Shown here one piece after another: positions 16,422-25,731 of a stretch of DNA of 64,000 nucleotides. Origin of the DNA: Halorubrum aethiopicum. GTDB lineage: Archaea; Halobacteriota; Halobacteria; Halobacteriales; Haloferacaceae. Where the stretch lies: NCBI RefSeq assembly GCF_001542905.1, contig NZ_LOAJ01000001.1:62001-126000 (forward strand), in the 5' to 3' direction. Position 1 is the stretch's first letter, and the number at the start of each line of letters is the position of its first letter. Below the pieces are notes generated by a model that was given only the letters and a program-made list of their open reading frames with translations, was not told the DNA's origin and did no database searches. The position numbers and the translations under genes are program-made.

Positions 16422-17356
16422 CCCGACGCGACCCGGTGAACCGCGCCCAGCGACGGCTCGCCCGGCCGCCGCGCGAGCGCTTCTCGACGCGCGACCTCTC
16501 GTTCGACGTCGACGGGGAGACCTGTCGGGGGACGCTGTACCTCCCGAGCGGTGACGACGACGGTCCGCCGGCCGTCGTCATGGCTCCGGGTCTCGGCGCG
16601 GAGCGGAGCTTCGGCTACCCCGCGGTCGCCGAGCGGTTCGCCGACGCCGGCTACGCCGCGTTCTGCTTCGACTACCGCGGGTTCGGCGACGCCGACGGCG
16701 ATTCCCAGTCGGTCCATCCGGGTCGACAGCGCGCCGACTACGCGGGCGCGCTCGACCGCCTCGAGCGCGTCGACGCGGTCGGTCGGGACCGGGTCCTCTG
16801 GGGCGCGTCGCTGTCGGCGGGGCACGTCCTGACGCTCGCGGCCGAGCGCCGGGACGTCGACGCCGTGATCGCGGTGACGCCCCTGCTCGACGCGCGCGCC
16901 GTCGCCTCCGCCCGCGGCGGCCGGTACCTCGTCCGTTCGGGGCTCGCCGGCCTCCGCGATCTGCTCGGTCACCGGTTCGGTCGCGGCCGATCGGTCCCGA
17001 TCGTCGGCGGCGTCGACGAGCTCGCGGCGATCACCGAGCCGGGAACGAAGCGCGGCTACCTCGACCTCGTCGACCGGGAGTCGGCCTGGCGGAACGAGAC
17101 CCCCGCGCGGTCGCTGCTGCGGCTCGTCACCTACCGGCCGGGCGAGCGGCTCGCGGAGATCGCCGCCCCGACGCTGCTTCTGGCGGGTACCGACGATCCC
17201 ATCGTCCCGATCGAGTCGGTCCGCGGAGCCGCCGAGGAGCTCCGACGCGGCACCGTCGTCTCGATGCCCGCCGACCACTTCTCGCCGTTCGGGGCGGACT
17301 TCGAGCCGGCGGTCGGCCACCAGCTCTCGTTCCTGCGGGACGCGCTCGACGGGTAG
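16418..17356 (+). CDS. Alpha/beta hydrolase
   Basis: A 312-residue alpha/beta-hydrolase-fold protein of the kind that opens with a beta sandwich (SFDVDGETCRGTLYLP). The oxyanion region is MAPGLGAERSFG, followed by FCFDYRGFGDADG. The nucleophile elbow is G-A-S-L-S (WGASLSAGHVLTLA, about residue 129), the acid is Asp in LLAGTDDPIVP, and the His is ADHFSPF. It begins with GTG at 16418, overlapping the upstream stop by three bases. Such proteins are esterases or peptidases; the substrate is unknown. No signal peptide. Confidence 0.8.
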   Translation: MTRRDPVNRAQRRLARPPRERFSTRDLSFDVDGETCRGTLYLPSGDDDGPPAVVMAPGLGAERSFGYPAVAERFADAGYAAFCFDYRGFGDADGDSQSVHPGRQRADYAGALDRLERVDAVGRDRVLWGASLSAGHVLTLAAERRDVDAVIAVTPLLDARAVASARGGRYLVRSGLAGLRDLLGHRFGRGRSVPIVGGVDELAAITEPGTKRGYLDLVDRESAWRNETPARSLLRLVTYRPGERLAEIAAPTLLLAGTDDPIVPIESVRGAAEELRRGTVVSMPADHFSPFGADFEPAVGHQLSFLRDALDG

Positions 17357-17425
17357 TGGCCGGGACCCCGTCCGGAGCGGCGATCGGGTACGGCATTTAT
17401 TCCGCCGAGTCGCGTACCCCCGCCC

Positions 17426-17737
17426 ATGACTGTCGTCGCCCTGTTGAGCGTGGCACCGGTGATCGAGGGGAGCATGGCCGAGGAGGTCGCCGAGGCGGTG
17501 GCGGCCCTCGACGACTTCGACGTGAGCTACGAGACGAACCCGATGGGAACCACCATCGAGGCCGACGACGTCGACACGCTGCTCGACGCCGTCGGGGCCG
17601 CACACCGAGCGGTCGACGGCGACCGCGTCTCCACGTTCCTGAAGATAGACGACAAACGGACCGTCGAGACCACGGCCGACCGGAAGGTCGAGGCGGTCGA
17701 GGAGCACCTCGGACGCGAGGCGAAACGGGAGCGGTGA
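17426..17737 (+). CDS. MTH1187/YkoF-type thiamine-binding protein
   Basis: A 103-residue single-domain protein of the MTH1187 (DUF77) family. It has a ferredoxin-like fold that binds thiamine or related molecules and usually forms tetramers. The start MTVVALLSVAPVIEG, the TNPMGTTIEADDVDTLLDAV stretch and the VSTFLKIDDK strand are characteristic. A TATA-like GGCATTTATT lies at 17391-17400, 26-35 bases upstream of the ATG. Monocistronic, converging with the zinc-ribbon membrane gene. Confidence 0.8.
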   Translation: MTVVALLSVAPVIEGSMAEEVAEAVAALDDFDVSYETNPMGTTIEADDVDTLLDAVGAAHRAVDGDRVSTFLKIDDKRTVETTADRKVEAVEEHLGREAKRER

Positions 17738-17764
17738 CGTCCTCCCGACGGACCCCTAACGGGC

Positions 17765-18166
17765 TCAGAGCGGCCGACGGGCGGCTCCGGCCGCGTCGCC
17801 ACGGCCCCGCCCGTCGTCCACGAGGGCGGACCGGACACACCAGCGGCAGTAGCGGTATCCCGATCGATTTCTCGCGCCGCAGTTCCCGCAGACGACCGTC
17901 TCGCCGTCGGCCTCGAGCGGCGGCGGCTCGTCAGCCGACGGATCCGCGGACGGCGAGAGCGCGTCGTCGTCGCCGTCCGCGGATCGCTCTCGAGCCCCCC
18001 GCCTGGCGAGCACCGCGTCGAACCCGGTGGGATCGTCGTCCGGCGGTCGCCCCTCCGCGTCGGGCGCGTCACCGGGGCCGCGGTCCCGGCGGGCGAGCGT
18101 CCACGCGACCGCCACGTTGATCAGGAGCATCCCCGCCAGCAGCGCGGCGAGCAGTGCCACCGACAT
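17765..18166 (-). CDS. Membrane-anchored zinc-ribbon protein
   Basis: A 133-residue protein with an N-terminal transmembrane helix (residues 2-21, VALLAALLAGMLLINVAVAW). An acidic linker of about 75 residues follows, then a treble-clef-like zinc ribbon: CGNC, then CRWC ten residues later (CGNCGARNRSGYRYCRWC). The start at 18166 gives a compact N-in anchor; longer in-frame starts run through the divergent promoter region and ridA. Function is unknown. Such one-helix zinc-ribbon proteins are common in haloarchaea. Confidence 0.7.
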   Translation of the reverse strand: MSVALLAALLAGMLLINVAVAWTLARRDRGPGDAPDAEGRPPDDDPTGFDAVLARRGARERSADGDDDALSPSADPSADEPPPLEADGETVVCGNCGARNRSGYRYCRWCVRSALVDDGRGRGDAAGAARRPL

Positions 18167-18259
18167 GTGTGTAACGTTAGCACTCCACGCTAATATGCTC
18201 GGCGGTCGGATCGGCCGCGTTCCCGACACACTTAGTGATCCGCGTCGAAGGGTCGACGC

Positions 18260-18640
18260 ATGTCGGAGATCATCCACACGAACGCGGCCCCGGAGGCGGT
18301 CGGCGCGTACAGCCAGGCGACGACGAACGGCGAGCTCGTGTTCACCGCCGGACAGATACCGCTGACGCCGGAGGGCGAACTCCTCGAGGACGCCCCGATC
18401 GCCGAGCAGACGGAGCAGGCGCTCGACAACCTGCTCGCGGTCCTCGCGGAGGCCGGCGCGGAGCCGGAGGACGTGCTCAAGACGACCGTCTTCCTCGGCG
18501 ACATCGACGACTTCGAGGAGATGAACGAGGTGTACGCGAGCTACTTCGACCGCGCGCCGCCGGCGCGGTCGGCGGTCCAGGCCGGCGCGCTCCCGAAGGG
18601 CGTCGGCGTCGAGATCGAGGCCGTCGCGAGCGTGGAGTGA
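18260..18640 (+). CDS. ridA: RidA family reactive-imine deaminase
   Basis: A 126-residue RidA/YjgF protein, which hydrolyses 2-aminoacrylate-type imines released by PLP enzymes. Signature elements include GAYSQATTNGELVFTAGQIP, the YASYFDRAPPARSAVQAGALPKG stretch with the active-site Arg, and the terminal VEIEAVA with the conserved Glu. It is the expected length. The next gene starts one base after its TGA, so they are co-transcribed. Confidence 0.9.
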   Translation: MSEIIHTNAAPEAVGAYSQATTNGELVFTAGQIPLTPEGELLEDAPIAEQTEQALDNLLAVLAEAGAEPEDVLKTTVFLGDIDDFEEMNEVYASYFDRAPPARSAVQAGALPKGVGVEIEAVASVE

Positions 18641-18641
18641 G

Positions 18642-19055
18642 ATGAGCGGGGGCGGCGAGGAGCCCGACCGCGACGACACGTCCGCCGCCGACACCGACGA
18701 CATCGGCGGCGACCGCTCCGCCGCCAGCACCGACGCCGCGGCCGCCGTCGACACTGACGGCGACCCCTCCGTCAGCGACCGCCCCGACGACGACCTCGCC
18801 GACGGCGATCCCGGCGACGCGCCCGGCGTCATCGCCACGCGGCGGAACCGACTACGCTCGGCGGCGCTTTGGGGGGCGGTTGGCGGGTTCGCGTTCCTCG
18901 TCGCCGCCCAGGGATACCTCCTCGTCGACGGCTCGCTCCCCTTCGGGTACGCGTGGCTGTTCGGGACGGCCGCGGTCGTCGCCGGCGGCACCCTCGTGGT
19001 GGCGTACCTCACGGAACACCGGATCGCTCGACGGGGGTCGAAAAGAAGGACTTAA
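18642..19055 (+). CDS. Haloarchaeal two-helix membrane protein
   Basis: A 137-residue protein. The first 65 residues are an acidic disordered segment with Asp/Ala/Ser repeats. Two transmembrane helices follow, at about 76-96 (WGAVGGFAFLVAAQGYLLV) and 103-122 (YAWLFGTAAVVAGGTLVVAY), ending in a basic tail. It begins one base after ridA and ends about 28 bases before tRNA-Ser, so the tRNA promoter overlaps its 3' end. Function is unknown. Confidence 0.7.
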   Translation: MSGGGEEPDRDDTSAADTDDIGGDRSAASTDAAAAVDTDGDPSVSDRPDDDLADGDPGDAPGVIATRRNRLRSAALWGAVGGFAFLVAAQGYLLVDGSLPFGYAWLFGTAAVVAGGTLVVAYLTEHRIARRGSKRRT

Positions 19056-19082
19056 CAGTCTCACCGGATTACCTCCGGACGA

Positions 19083-19164
19083 GCCAGGATGGCCGAGTGG
19101 TAAGGCGCACGCCTGGAAAGCGTGTTCCCTTCCGGGATCGGGGGTTCAAATCCCTCTCCTGGCG
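19083..19164 (+). tRNA. tRNA-Ser (anticodon GGA)
   Basis: The acceptor stem GCCAGGA (19083-19089) pairs with TCCTGGC (19157-19163), with discriminator G. The anticodon stem CACGC/GCGTG holds the loop CTGGAAA with anticodon GGA, decoding UCU and UCC. A long variable arm (class II, as for serine) and a TPsiC arm with GGTTCAAATCC follow. No CCA is encoded. A likely promoter (GGACTTAAC) overlaps the end of the preceding gene. I found no repeat of its 3' end in the island, so it is not an obvious attachment site. Confidence 0.95.
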
Positions 19165-19266
19165 CTTTTGCTGTCGCAACGACGAACGAGGAGCGGAGCG
19201 GCGCCGACGGGTTTCAACGGACCTACATAACCTTCATATGTATGGGAGGTGTTGACACGGGTGACG

Positions 19267-19437
19267 ATGCCAGACACGAAATCGGGACGCGAACGGAAGG
19301 GGAGAGGGAAGCGCCAGCAGCTCGAGAACCACCTCACCCGACGGGAACTCGAGGCCGACGACGAACCGCCGGAGCCGACGTTCGAGACGGTCGATTCGGA
19401 GTATCTCGACGAGCCCGGCGAGCCGGCCGCCGAGTAG
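19267..19437 (+). CDS. Small conserved haloarchaeal protein
   Basis: A 56-residue highly charged protein: a basic N-terminus (MPDTKSGRERKGRGKRQQLE) followed by an acidic C-terminus. The opening is one I associate with a widespread small haloarchaeal protein of unknown function. ATG 19267 is chosen; in-frame GTG codons at 19249 and 19261 lie close to a GGAGGT site (19245-19250) and could be used. A TATA-like CCTACATAACC sits near 19219-19230. Confidence 0.6.
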   Translation: MPDTKSGRERKGRGKRQQLENHLTRRELEADDEPPEPTFETVDSEYLDEPGEPAAE

Positions 19438-19470
19438 GCGTCCCGACGGTCCGGTCGAACCGTTCTCTTG

Positions 19471-21987
19471 TTACTCGCCGAGGATCGATATCAGCTCGCT
19501 GAGTGCTGCCCTCGGATCGTCAGTGATCCCCCGACGGAGCACCTCGCCGATCCTCGTCCGTTCTCCGAACCACGTCTCCGTCGGCGGTTCGTGGACGCCG
19601 TTCTCGGCCATGAACCGGATCGCCGGCTCGTGTGGCGCGTACGGGGACGACGCCGCGGCGTCCAGCGAGAAGGGGTCCCCGTTCATCGTGGGGAGCCGGC
19701 CGTTCGTGACGAGCAGCGACCCGACGGCTTCCGACCGGAACCCCCGAGCGACCGCGAGCGCCTCGCCGAGCAGCTCCGTGTTGGGGTTGACGACGACGTA
19801 CTGGCCGTACAGCGTCGTTCGCGACCCCGCCGAGCCCGCGGGTAGCGGCATCACGCCGAGCGCCTCGGGATCCACGTCGCCCGCCCGCCCGACCGCCACG
19901 GTGAGCGGGAGCAGCGCGGCGACGGCGTCCCCGCCGAGGAATCGGTTCATGACCTCGCCGAAGCCGTACTCGAGCACCTCCTCGGTGGACGTCTGCTCGA
20001 TCGATGGCTCCGCCCTGCCGCCCCCGAGCGCGAGGTCGTGGAGGACGTTCGCCGCTCGAACCCCCGACTCGTCCCCGATCGTCACCGTGGCGTCGTTCGC
20101 CGGCGCCGTGTCCCCCCGCTCGTAGAAGGACCCGCCGAATCCGGCCAGCACGCCGGTGAACGTCGACGGGAGTCGCTGCGGCCGGCCGCTCCAGACGAAG
20201 CCGGCGTTCTGCCGGACGGTGGCGACCGCCTGCGACCACTGCGGCCAGGTCGGCGGCTCGGTCATCCATCCCTCGTCGTCGATCCCGGCCTCCCGGAACC
20301 GCGGCCGCCGGTAGACGACCCCCTGTGGCATGAACGAGTACGGCAGCGCGTGTGCCTCGCCGTCTCCGGGGTGCCGCGCGACGACGTCGAGCGCGGGGAA
20401 CGTCTCGTCGATCACCTCGCCGATCCGATGGGCGTCCGCGTGCGCCGAGAGCGGCTCGGTCGCGTTCCTCGAGAAGACCTGCCCGAGCTCCCAGCCGCTG
20501 ACGAGGAACACGTCCGGTTTCGGTTCGCCGGCCTCGACCCGGGAGAGGATCTCGCCGATCGGCCTGGTGCCGTCGTCGTCGGAACGGACCTCCACGTCGA
20601 CGGCGTCGGGAACGTCCGACTCGTCGATCGCCCCCGGGAGGTCCGCGAGCCACTGGTAGTACCGGGCGTCGACGGTGACGGTCCCGCCCGTGATCTCGGT
20701 CGCCGCCTCCTCTTCCGGTTCCGGCTCGGACTGGATCTCCGACTCGGTGCCGGTATCGGTCCCGGATCCGGAGTCCGAGCCGGACGTTCCCGTTCCGTCC
20801 TCGATCGCCCGAGGCGCCGGCTCGTTGCGATCCATCGCGATGAGCCCACCGACCCCGACGCCGGCGAGCGCGAACGCGCCGATCCCGTACTTGAGGAACG
20901 ACCGTCTGGAGCCGCCTCCGTCGGAACCCCCGTCTCCGTCGGTCGAGCCCGCACCTCCCGACCCGCCGCCGCCTCCGGCGATAGCCTCGGCCGGCTCGTC
21001 GTCCGAGTCGGCCGCATCCGAGCCGTCGTCGCCCGTCGCGGCCGCGGCGGCACCCGCGGCCGCGTCCTCGGCCCGCGCATCCGACTCTCCGTCGTCCGGC
21101 TCCTCGGGCGTCGGCGCGACGGTCGCGGCGAGCGCGTCCGCCTCGCGGTCGCCCGTGTCGACCGTCGGGACGGCGTCGAGGAGGTCCCGTCCGAGCGGGT
21201 ACGTCGTCGCGTACCGGTCGGCCGGATCGCCCTCCGTCGCCCGGTCGACCGGTCGCACGGCCCCCTCGGGGAAGTCGTCGCCGAGCGCGTCGGCGTCGAT
21301 GCCCGCGCGGATCGCGTCGGCCAGCGCGGCCGGGTCGTCGGCGTCGACGCCGGGGAACGGGGTGCCGTCGCCGAGCGCCGCGGCCGCGAGCGCGCCGATC
21401 CGGTAGACGTCGGTCCGCTTCGAGGCGTGGTCGCCCTCGAGCTGCTCGGGCGCGGTGTACGGGGTCGTCGGGGGGTCCTCGACGAGCCGGCTGAGTCCCC
21501 AGTCGTCGACGACCGCGACCGGTCCGTCGGCGTCGACCCGGAAGGAGAGACAGTCGGGGTGGAGCGCGAGGTGACAGGGCGTCGAGCCGTACCGCGAGTA
21601 GGTCCGGAGGACCTCGCACACGTCGAAGAGGAGTTCCGCCCGCGTCCGCGGGTCGCACGCCCGCGCGGTCTCGAGGGAGGTTCCGGCGGCCCACGCCTCG
21701 AGCTCGTCGGGGACGTACTCGACGGCGACCCACGGCTCGGGGTCGGTCCCCCAGTCGAGCAGTCCGCGGACGGTCCGCCGCTCGTCGACGGTCCCCCACT
21801 GCCGGGCGAGCGCGTCGAAGCGGTCGTGCCGGTCGCTCGGGACCGTCCCGGTCGGCGTCCGGATCGCGACGGGAGTCCCCTCCTCGTCCGTTCCGCGATA
21901 CGTCGTCCACCGTGGCGTCCGCCCGACGCGGTCGCCGACCGACCACGTGCCGTTCCGTCCCTCCACGGGACCGTCCAACCTGTCCAT
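19471..21987 (-). CDS. Pseudokinase / membrane anchor / extracellular solute-binding protein fusion
   Basis: An 838-residue chimera. Residues 15-275 resemble a Ser/Thr kinase with a degraded active site. The beta-3 lysine is Arg (VAIR, R43) and HRDLKPEN is HLALHPDC (139-146), losing the catalytic Asp. DFG is DWG (162-164), while APE (179-181) is kept. A Gly/Asp-rich linker follows, then a twin-arginine-like RRSFLK (361-366) ahead of a hydrophobic helix (367-385). Residues 430-838 match a type 1 sugar/oligopeptide solute-binding protein, placed outside the cell. No permease or ATPase is adjacent, so a sensory role (ligand outside, pseudokinase inside) is my inference. Confidence 0.8.
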   Translation of the reverse strand: MDRLDGPVEGRNGTWSVGDRVGRTPRWTTYRGTDEEGTPVAIRTPTGTVPSDRHDRFDALARQWGTVDERRTVRGLLDWGTDPEPWVAVEYVPDELEAWAAGTSLETARACDPRTRAELLFDVCEVLRTYSRYGSTPCHLALHPDCLSFRVDADGPVAVVDDWGLSRLVEDPPTTPYTAPEQLEGDHASKRTDVYRIGALAAAALGDGTPFPGVDADDPAALADAIRAGIDADALGDDFPEGAVRPVDRATEGDPADRYATTYPLGRDLLDAVPTVDTGDREADALAATVAPTPEEPDDGESDARAEDAAAGAAAAATGDDGSDAADSDDEPAEAIAGGGGGSGGAGSTDGDGGSDGGGSRRSFLKYGIGAFALAGVGVGGLIAMDRNEPAPRAIEDGTGTSGSDSGSGTDTGTESEIQSEPEPEEEAATEITGGTVTVDARYYQWLADLPGAIDESDVPDAVDVEVRSDDDGTRPIGEILSRVEAGEPKPDVFLVSGWELGQVFSRNATEPLSAHADAHRIGEVIDETFPALDVVARHPGDGEAHALPYSFMPQGVVYRRPRFREAGIDDEGWMTEPPTWPQWSQAVATVRQNAGFVWSGRPQRLPSTFTGVLAGFGGSFYERGDTAPANDATVTIGDESGVRAANVLHDLALGGGRAEPSIEQTSTEEVLEYGFGEVMNRFLGGDAVAALLPLTVAVGRAGDVDPEALGVMPLPAGSAGSRTTLYGQYVVVNPNTELLGEALAVARGFRSEAVGSLLVTNGRLPTMNGDPFSLDAAASSPYAPHEPAIRFMAENGVHEPPTETWFGERTRIGEVLRRGITDDPRAALSELISILGE

Positions 21988-22200
21988 ACGCCGTCGTTTT
22001 CGGTGCCGCCTAATAACGGGTGGGCATCGATCTCGCGGCTGATACCCAGGTTATAAAGCGTCCCTCTCGCGGTCGCGGCCGCCGCGGAAAACCCATGGGA
22101 ATAGTCAACACTATCCCCGATCCGTGGGCTCGCTGTCCGGTGGTTTCGTCGTCGGAGCGTTCGCCTCCGCGGTTCGCGCCGGTGGAGTCGGTTGCGATGG

Positions 22201-22210
22201 GTTTATATAG
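22201..22210 (+). promoter_or_regulatory. Thermosome promoter TATA box
   Basis: GTTTATATAG lies 24-33 bases upstream of ATG 22234, a strong haloarchaeal TATA box for a nearly leaderless, heat-inducible message. A second A+T patch, GGTTATAAAG at 22050-22059, is too far upstream to serve this start. Confidence 0.65.
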
Positions 22211-22233
22211 AATCACAAACAATCGGACGCTGT

Positions 22234-23895
22234 ATGAGCCAGCGAATGCAGCAGGGTCAGCCGATGATCATCATGGGCGACGACGCCCAGCGCGTCAAGG
22301 ACAAGGACGCACAGGAGTACAACATCTCCGCGGCGCGCGGCGTCGCCGAGTCCGTACGCTCGACGCTCGGACCGAAGGGGATGGACAAGATGCTCGTCGA
22401 CTCGATGGGCGACGTCACCATCACGAACGACGGCGTCACCATCCTGCAGACGATGGACATCGACAACCCGACCGCCGAGATGATCGTCGAGGTCGCCGAG
22501 ACCCAGGAGGACGAGGCCGGCGACGGCACGACGAGCGCGGTCGCCATCGCGGGCGAGCTCCTCAAGAACGCCGAGGACCTCCTCGAGCAGGACATCCACC
22601 CCACCGCCGTGATCAAGGGGTTCAACCTCGCGAGCGAGTACGCCCGCGAACAGGTCGACGAGGTCGCCACCCCGGTCGACGCCGACGATACGGAGACGCT
22701 GAAGAACGTCGCCGAGACGTCGATGACTGGCAAGGGTGCGGAGCTCGAGAAGGACGTCCTCGCGGACCTCGTCGTCCGCGCGATCCAGGAGGTCACCGTC
22801 GAGGCCGAGGACGGCTCGCACGTCGTCGACCTCCAGAACCTGAACATCGAGACGCGGACCGGGCGCTCGGCCGGCGAGTCCCGGCTGCTCTCCGGCGCGG
22901 TCGTCGACAAGGACCCGGTCCACGACGACATGCCCACGGACTTCGAGGAGGCGAACGTCCTGCTTCTCAACGAGGCCATCGAGGTCGAGGAGGCCGACGT
23001 CGACACCTCCGTCAACGTCGACTCGCCCGACCAGCTCCAGAAGTTCCTCGACCAGGAGGAGGAGCAGCTCCGCGAGAAGGTCGACAAGATCGTCGAGAGC
23101 GGCGCGGACGTCGTCTTCTGTCAGAAGGGGATCGACGACCTCGCCCAGCACTACCTCGCGAAGGAGGGCATCCTCGCGGTCCGTCGGACCAAGAAGTCCG
23201 ACATGAAGTTCCTCAAGAACGTCCTCGACGCGGCGATCGTCACCGACCTCGACTCGCTTTCGGCGGACGACGTCGCGGTCGGCTCGGTCAGCCGTGACGC
23301 CGACGAGGAGCTGTTCTACGTCGAGGGCGAGAACCCCCACGGCGCGACGCTGTTGCTGTACGGCTCCACCGAGCACGTCGTCGACGAGCTCGAGCGCGGC
23401 ATCGAGGACGCGATCGACGTGGTCGCGACGACCGTCTCGGACGGCCGGACGCTCCCCGGCGGCGGCGCGATCGAGGTCGAGCTCGCGAGCCGGCTCCGCG
23501 ACTACGCGGACTCCGTCTCGGGACGCGAACAGCTCGCCGTCGAGGCGTTCGCCGACGCGCTCGAGCTGATCCCCCGCGTCCTCGCCGAGAACGCCGGGCT
23601 CGATTCCATCGACCTGCTCGTCGACCTCCGTGCGGCCCACGAGTCGGGCGACGCGCACGCCGGGCTCAACGTCTTCACCGGCGAGGTCGAGGACACCTTC
23701 GAGGCGGGCGTCGTCGAGACGGCCCACGCCAAGGAGCAGGCGATCGCCTCCGCCGCCGAGGCCGCGAACCTCGTGCTCAAGATCGACGACATCATCGCGG
23801 CCGGCGACCTCTCCACCTCCGGCGACGACGACGAGGGCGGCGCCGGCGGCATGGGAGGCATGGGCGGTATGGGCGGCATGGGCGGCGCTATGTGA
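22234..23895 (+). CDS. Thermosome (group II chaperonin) subunit
   Basis: A 553-residue CCT/TCP-1-type chaperonin subunit that folds proteins in an ATP-driven double ring. Signature motifs include AARGVAESVRSTLGPKGMDKM, DSMGDVTITNDG, the ATPase Asp in DGTTSAVAIAGEL, and TLPGGGAIEVELASRLR. The C-terminus carries the typical GGM repeat tail (GGMGGMGGMGGMGGAM). The start at 22234 (MSQRMQQGQPMIIMG) follows the TATA box at 22201. It stands alone. Which paralogue (alpha, beta or gamma type) it is cannot be settled from one copy. Confidence 0.95.
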   Translation: MSQRMQQGQPMIIMGDDAQRVKDKDAQEYNISAARGVAESVRSTLGPKGMDKMLVDSMGDVTITNDGVTILQTMDIDNPTAEMIVEVAETQEDEAGDGTTSAVAIAGELLKNAEDLLEQDIHPTAVIKGFNLASEYAREQVDEVATPVDADDTETLKNVAETSMTGKGAELEKDVLADLVVRAIQEVTVEAEDGSHVVDLQNLNIETRTGRSAGESRLLSGAVVDKDPVHDDMPTDFEEANVLLLNEAIEVEEADVDTSVNVDSPDQLQKFLDQEEEQLREKVDKIVESGADVVFCQKGIDDLAQHYLAKEGILAVRRTKKSDMKFLKNVLDAAIVTDLDSLSADDVAVGSVSRDADEELFYVEGENPHGATLLLYGSTEHVVDELERGIEDAIDVVATTVSDGRTLPGGGAIEVELASRLRDYADSVSGREQLAVEAFADALELIPRVLAENAGLDSIDLLVDLRAAHESGDAHAGLNVFTGEVEDTFEAGVVETAHAKEQAIASAAEAANLVLKIDDIIAAGDLSTSGDDDEGGAGGMGGMGGMGGMGGAM

Positions 23896-24132
23896 AATCT
23901 GTCGGAGACAGATCTCCATAGACCGTCAGGACGGAGCCCGACGCGCTCGACGTGAGCGTCGGTCCGCACCGTTCACGCGACTCCGTCCACCGCCGATCCC
24001 CCGTCGAACCGCGTTCCGCCGAACGGCCCCATCGATACGCGCTCCGTTCTTTCGCCCGCCGTCTCGCGAGCCGTTACGGCAGTTGATAATCGATCCCGAA
24101 GCGTCTTGTGTCGACGACGACAGTTCACGATA

Positions 24133-25593
24133 ATGACCGGAGCGACGGACGTCTCCGTACTCTACGTCAACGACGACCCCGATCTCCGCGAGCTGGTCGC
24201 TCGGCGGCTCGAGCGCGAGGAGGACCGGGTCGACGTTCGGACGGCGGAGTCGGTCGACGCGGCGGAGCGGGTTCGCTCGCGTCACGACGTCGACTGTATC
24301 GTGAGCGACCACCACATGACGGGCCGGACTGGTCTCGACTACCTCCGGTCGGTCCGCGAGGACGACGACGGGATCCCGTTCGTGCTCTTCACCGAGACGG
24401 GCGACGAGGAGGTCGCGAGCGAGGCCATCTCCGCGGGCGTCACCGACTACGTCATCCACCGGGCCATCGGCGACCCCTCGCCGCTTCTGGCGCGGAAGGT
24501 GCTCTCGGCGGTCGACCACGAGCGAACCCAGCGACGGATCGACCGGACGTCCCGACAGCTCCGGTCCGTCGCCGAGGCGACCGACGACGCGCTGTGGATC
24601 TTCTCGGCGGACTGGCGGGAGCTCCACTTCATCAACTCCGCGTACGAGTCCGTCTTCGGACAGCCGGTCGAGGAGCTCCGGTCGGAGCCGCGGTCGTTCC
24701 TCGAGCGGATACACCCGGACGACGTGGACCGCGTCGAGCGGGCGATGGGTCGCGCCTCGGAGGGAGAGTACGTCCGGATCGAGTACCGCGTGAACACCTC
24801 CGCGGAGCTCCAGTCGTGGGTCGAGTCGCGGTGTACCCCGGTCACCGACCAACGGGGAGACGTCGACTTCATCAGCGGGTTCAGCCGGGACATCACCGAC
24901 CGGAAGTACTACGAGGCGAGCCTCGTCGAGAAGAACGAGCAGTTGGAGCAGTTCGCGTCGACGGTCGCGCACGACCTGCGTAACCCCCTGAACGTCGCCG
25001 ACGGGAACGTCGACCTCGCGAGGGAGAACCGCGAGGATCCGCGCCTCGAGACCGCCGCTCGGGCGCTCGCGAAGATGGGCGATCTCATCGACGATCTGCT
25101 CGCGCTCGCGAAGGAGGGAGCGGCGATCGACGAGCGGTCGCCGATCGCGTTCGAGTCGCTGGTCCGGTCCGCGAGCGAGAACCTCCTCCTGCCGGAGACG
25201 ACCCTCGAGATCGTCGGATCGGGAACGCTCCGGTGTGACCCGGATCGGACCGAGGAGGCACTGGAGAACCTGTTTCGCAACGCCCTCGATCACGGCGGCG
25301 AGTCCGTGACCGTCACCGCGGGCGTGCTCGAGGCGGGGAACGGGTTCTACGTCGAGGACGACGGGCCGGGAATCCCCCCGTCCGAGCGCGAGGCCGTCTT
25401 CGAACGGGGCCACACCACGTCCGAACACGGAACCGGGTTCGGGCTCGCGATCGTCGATCAGATCGTCACGGCACACGGGTGGGAGATCGAGATCGCGACG
25501 GGGTCCGACGGCGGTGCCCGGTTCGAGATCACCGGCACCGACCTCGAGACGGCCGACGGCGACGACCCCGCGGCGGCGGGCTCCGGGCCGTAG
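24133..25593 (+). CDS. Histidine kinase with REC and PAS domains
   Basis: A 486-residue soluble sensor kinase of the HoxA-like haloarchaeal type. A receiver domain spans residues 5-120 (VLYVNDDPDLRELV, phosphoacceptor Asp59 in SDHHMTG). A PAS fold runs about 135-255 (ATDDALWIFSADWRELHFIN). HisKA has H280 in STVAHDLRNPLNV. A HATPase domain has N-box EEALENLFRNALDHG, G1 DDGPGIPPSE and G2 GTGFGLAI. There are no membrane helices, so it senses a cytoplasmic signal. No partner regulator is adjacent. The start at 24133 begins the receiver domain directly. Confidence 0.88.
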   Translation: MTGATDVSVLYVNDDPDLRELVARRLEREEDRVDVRTAESVDAAERVRSRHDVDCIVSDHHMTGRTGLDYLRSVREDDDGIPFVLFTETGDEEVASEAISAGVTDYVIHRAIGDPSPLLARKVLSAVDHERTQRRIDRTSRQLRSVAEATDDALWIFSADWRELHFINSAYESVFGQPVEELRSEPRSFLERIHPDDVDRVERAMGRASEGEYVRIEYRVNTSAELQSWVESRCTPVTDQRGDVDFISGFSRDITDRKYYEASLVEKNEQLEQFASTVAHDLRNPLNVADGNVDLARENREDPRLETAARALAKMGDLIDDLLALAKEGAAIDERSPIAFESLVRSASENLLLPETTLEIVGSGTLRCDPDRTEEALENLFRNALDHGGESVTVTAGVLEAGNGFYVEDDGPGIPPSEREAVFERGHTTSEHGTGFGLAIVDQIVTAHGWEIEIATGSDGGARFEITGTDLETADGDDPAAAGSGP

Positions 25594-25731
25594 TCGCCGA
25601 ACTTCGGGCCGTAGTCGCCGGACGCCCGACCCCGCGCCGGCGGTCCCCGGGTCGCCACCGGAGTCACCTCCCCGTTCTCGGCACCGGACTGCTTCAGCAC
25701 GCATAAGTACCCCTCCGGTAAGAGTTGCGAC

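Noticed and set aside
19083..19164. tRNA-Ser as an attachment site for the island
   Set aside because: The island starts about 9 kb away, and no copy of the tRNA 3' end or an integrase is found next to it.
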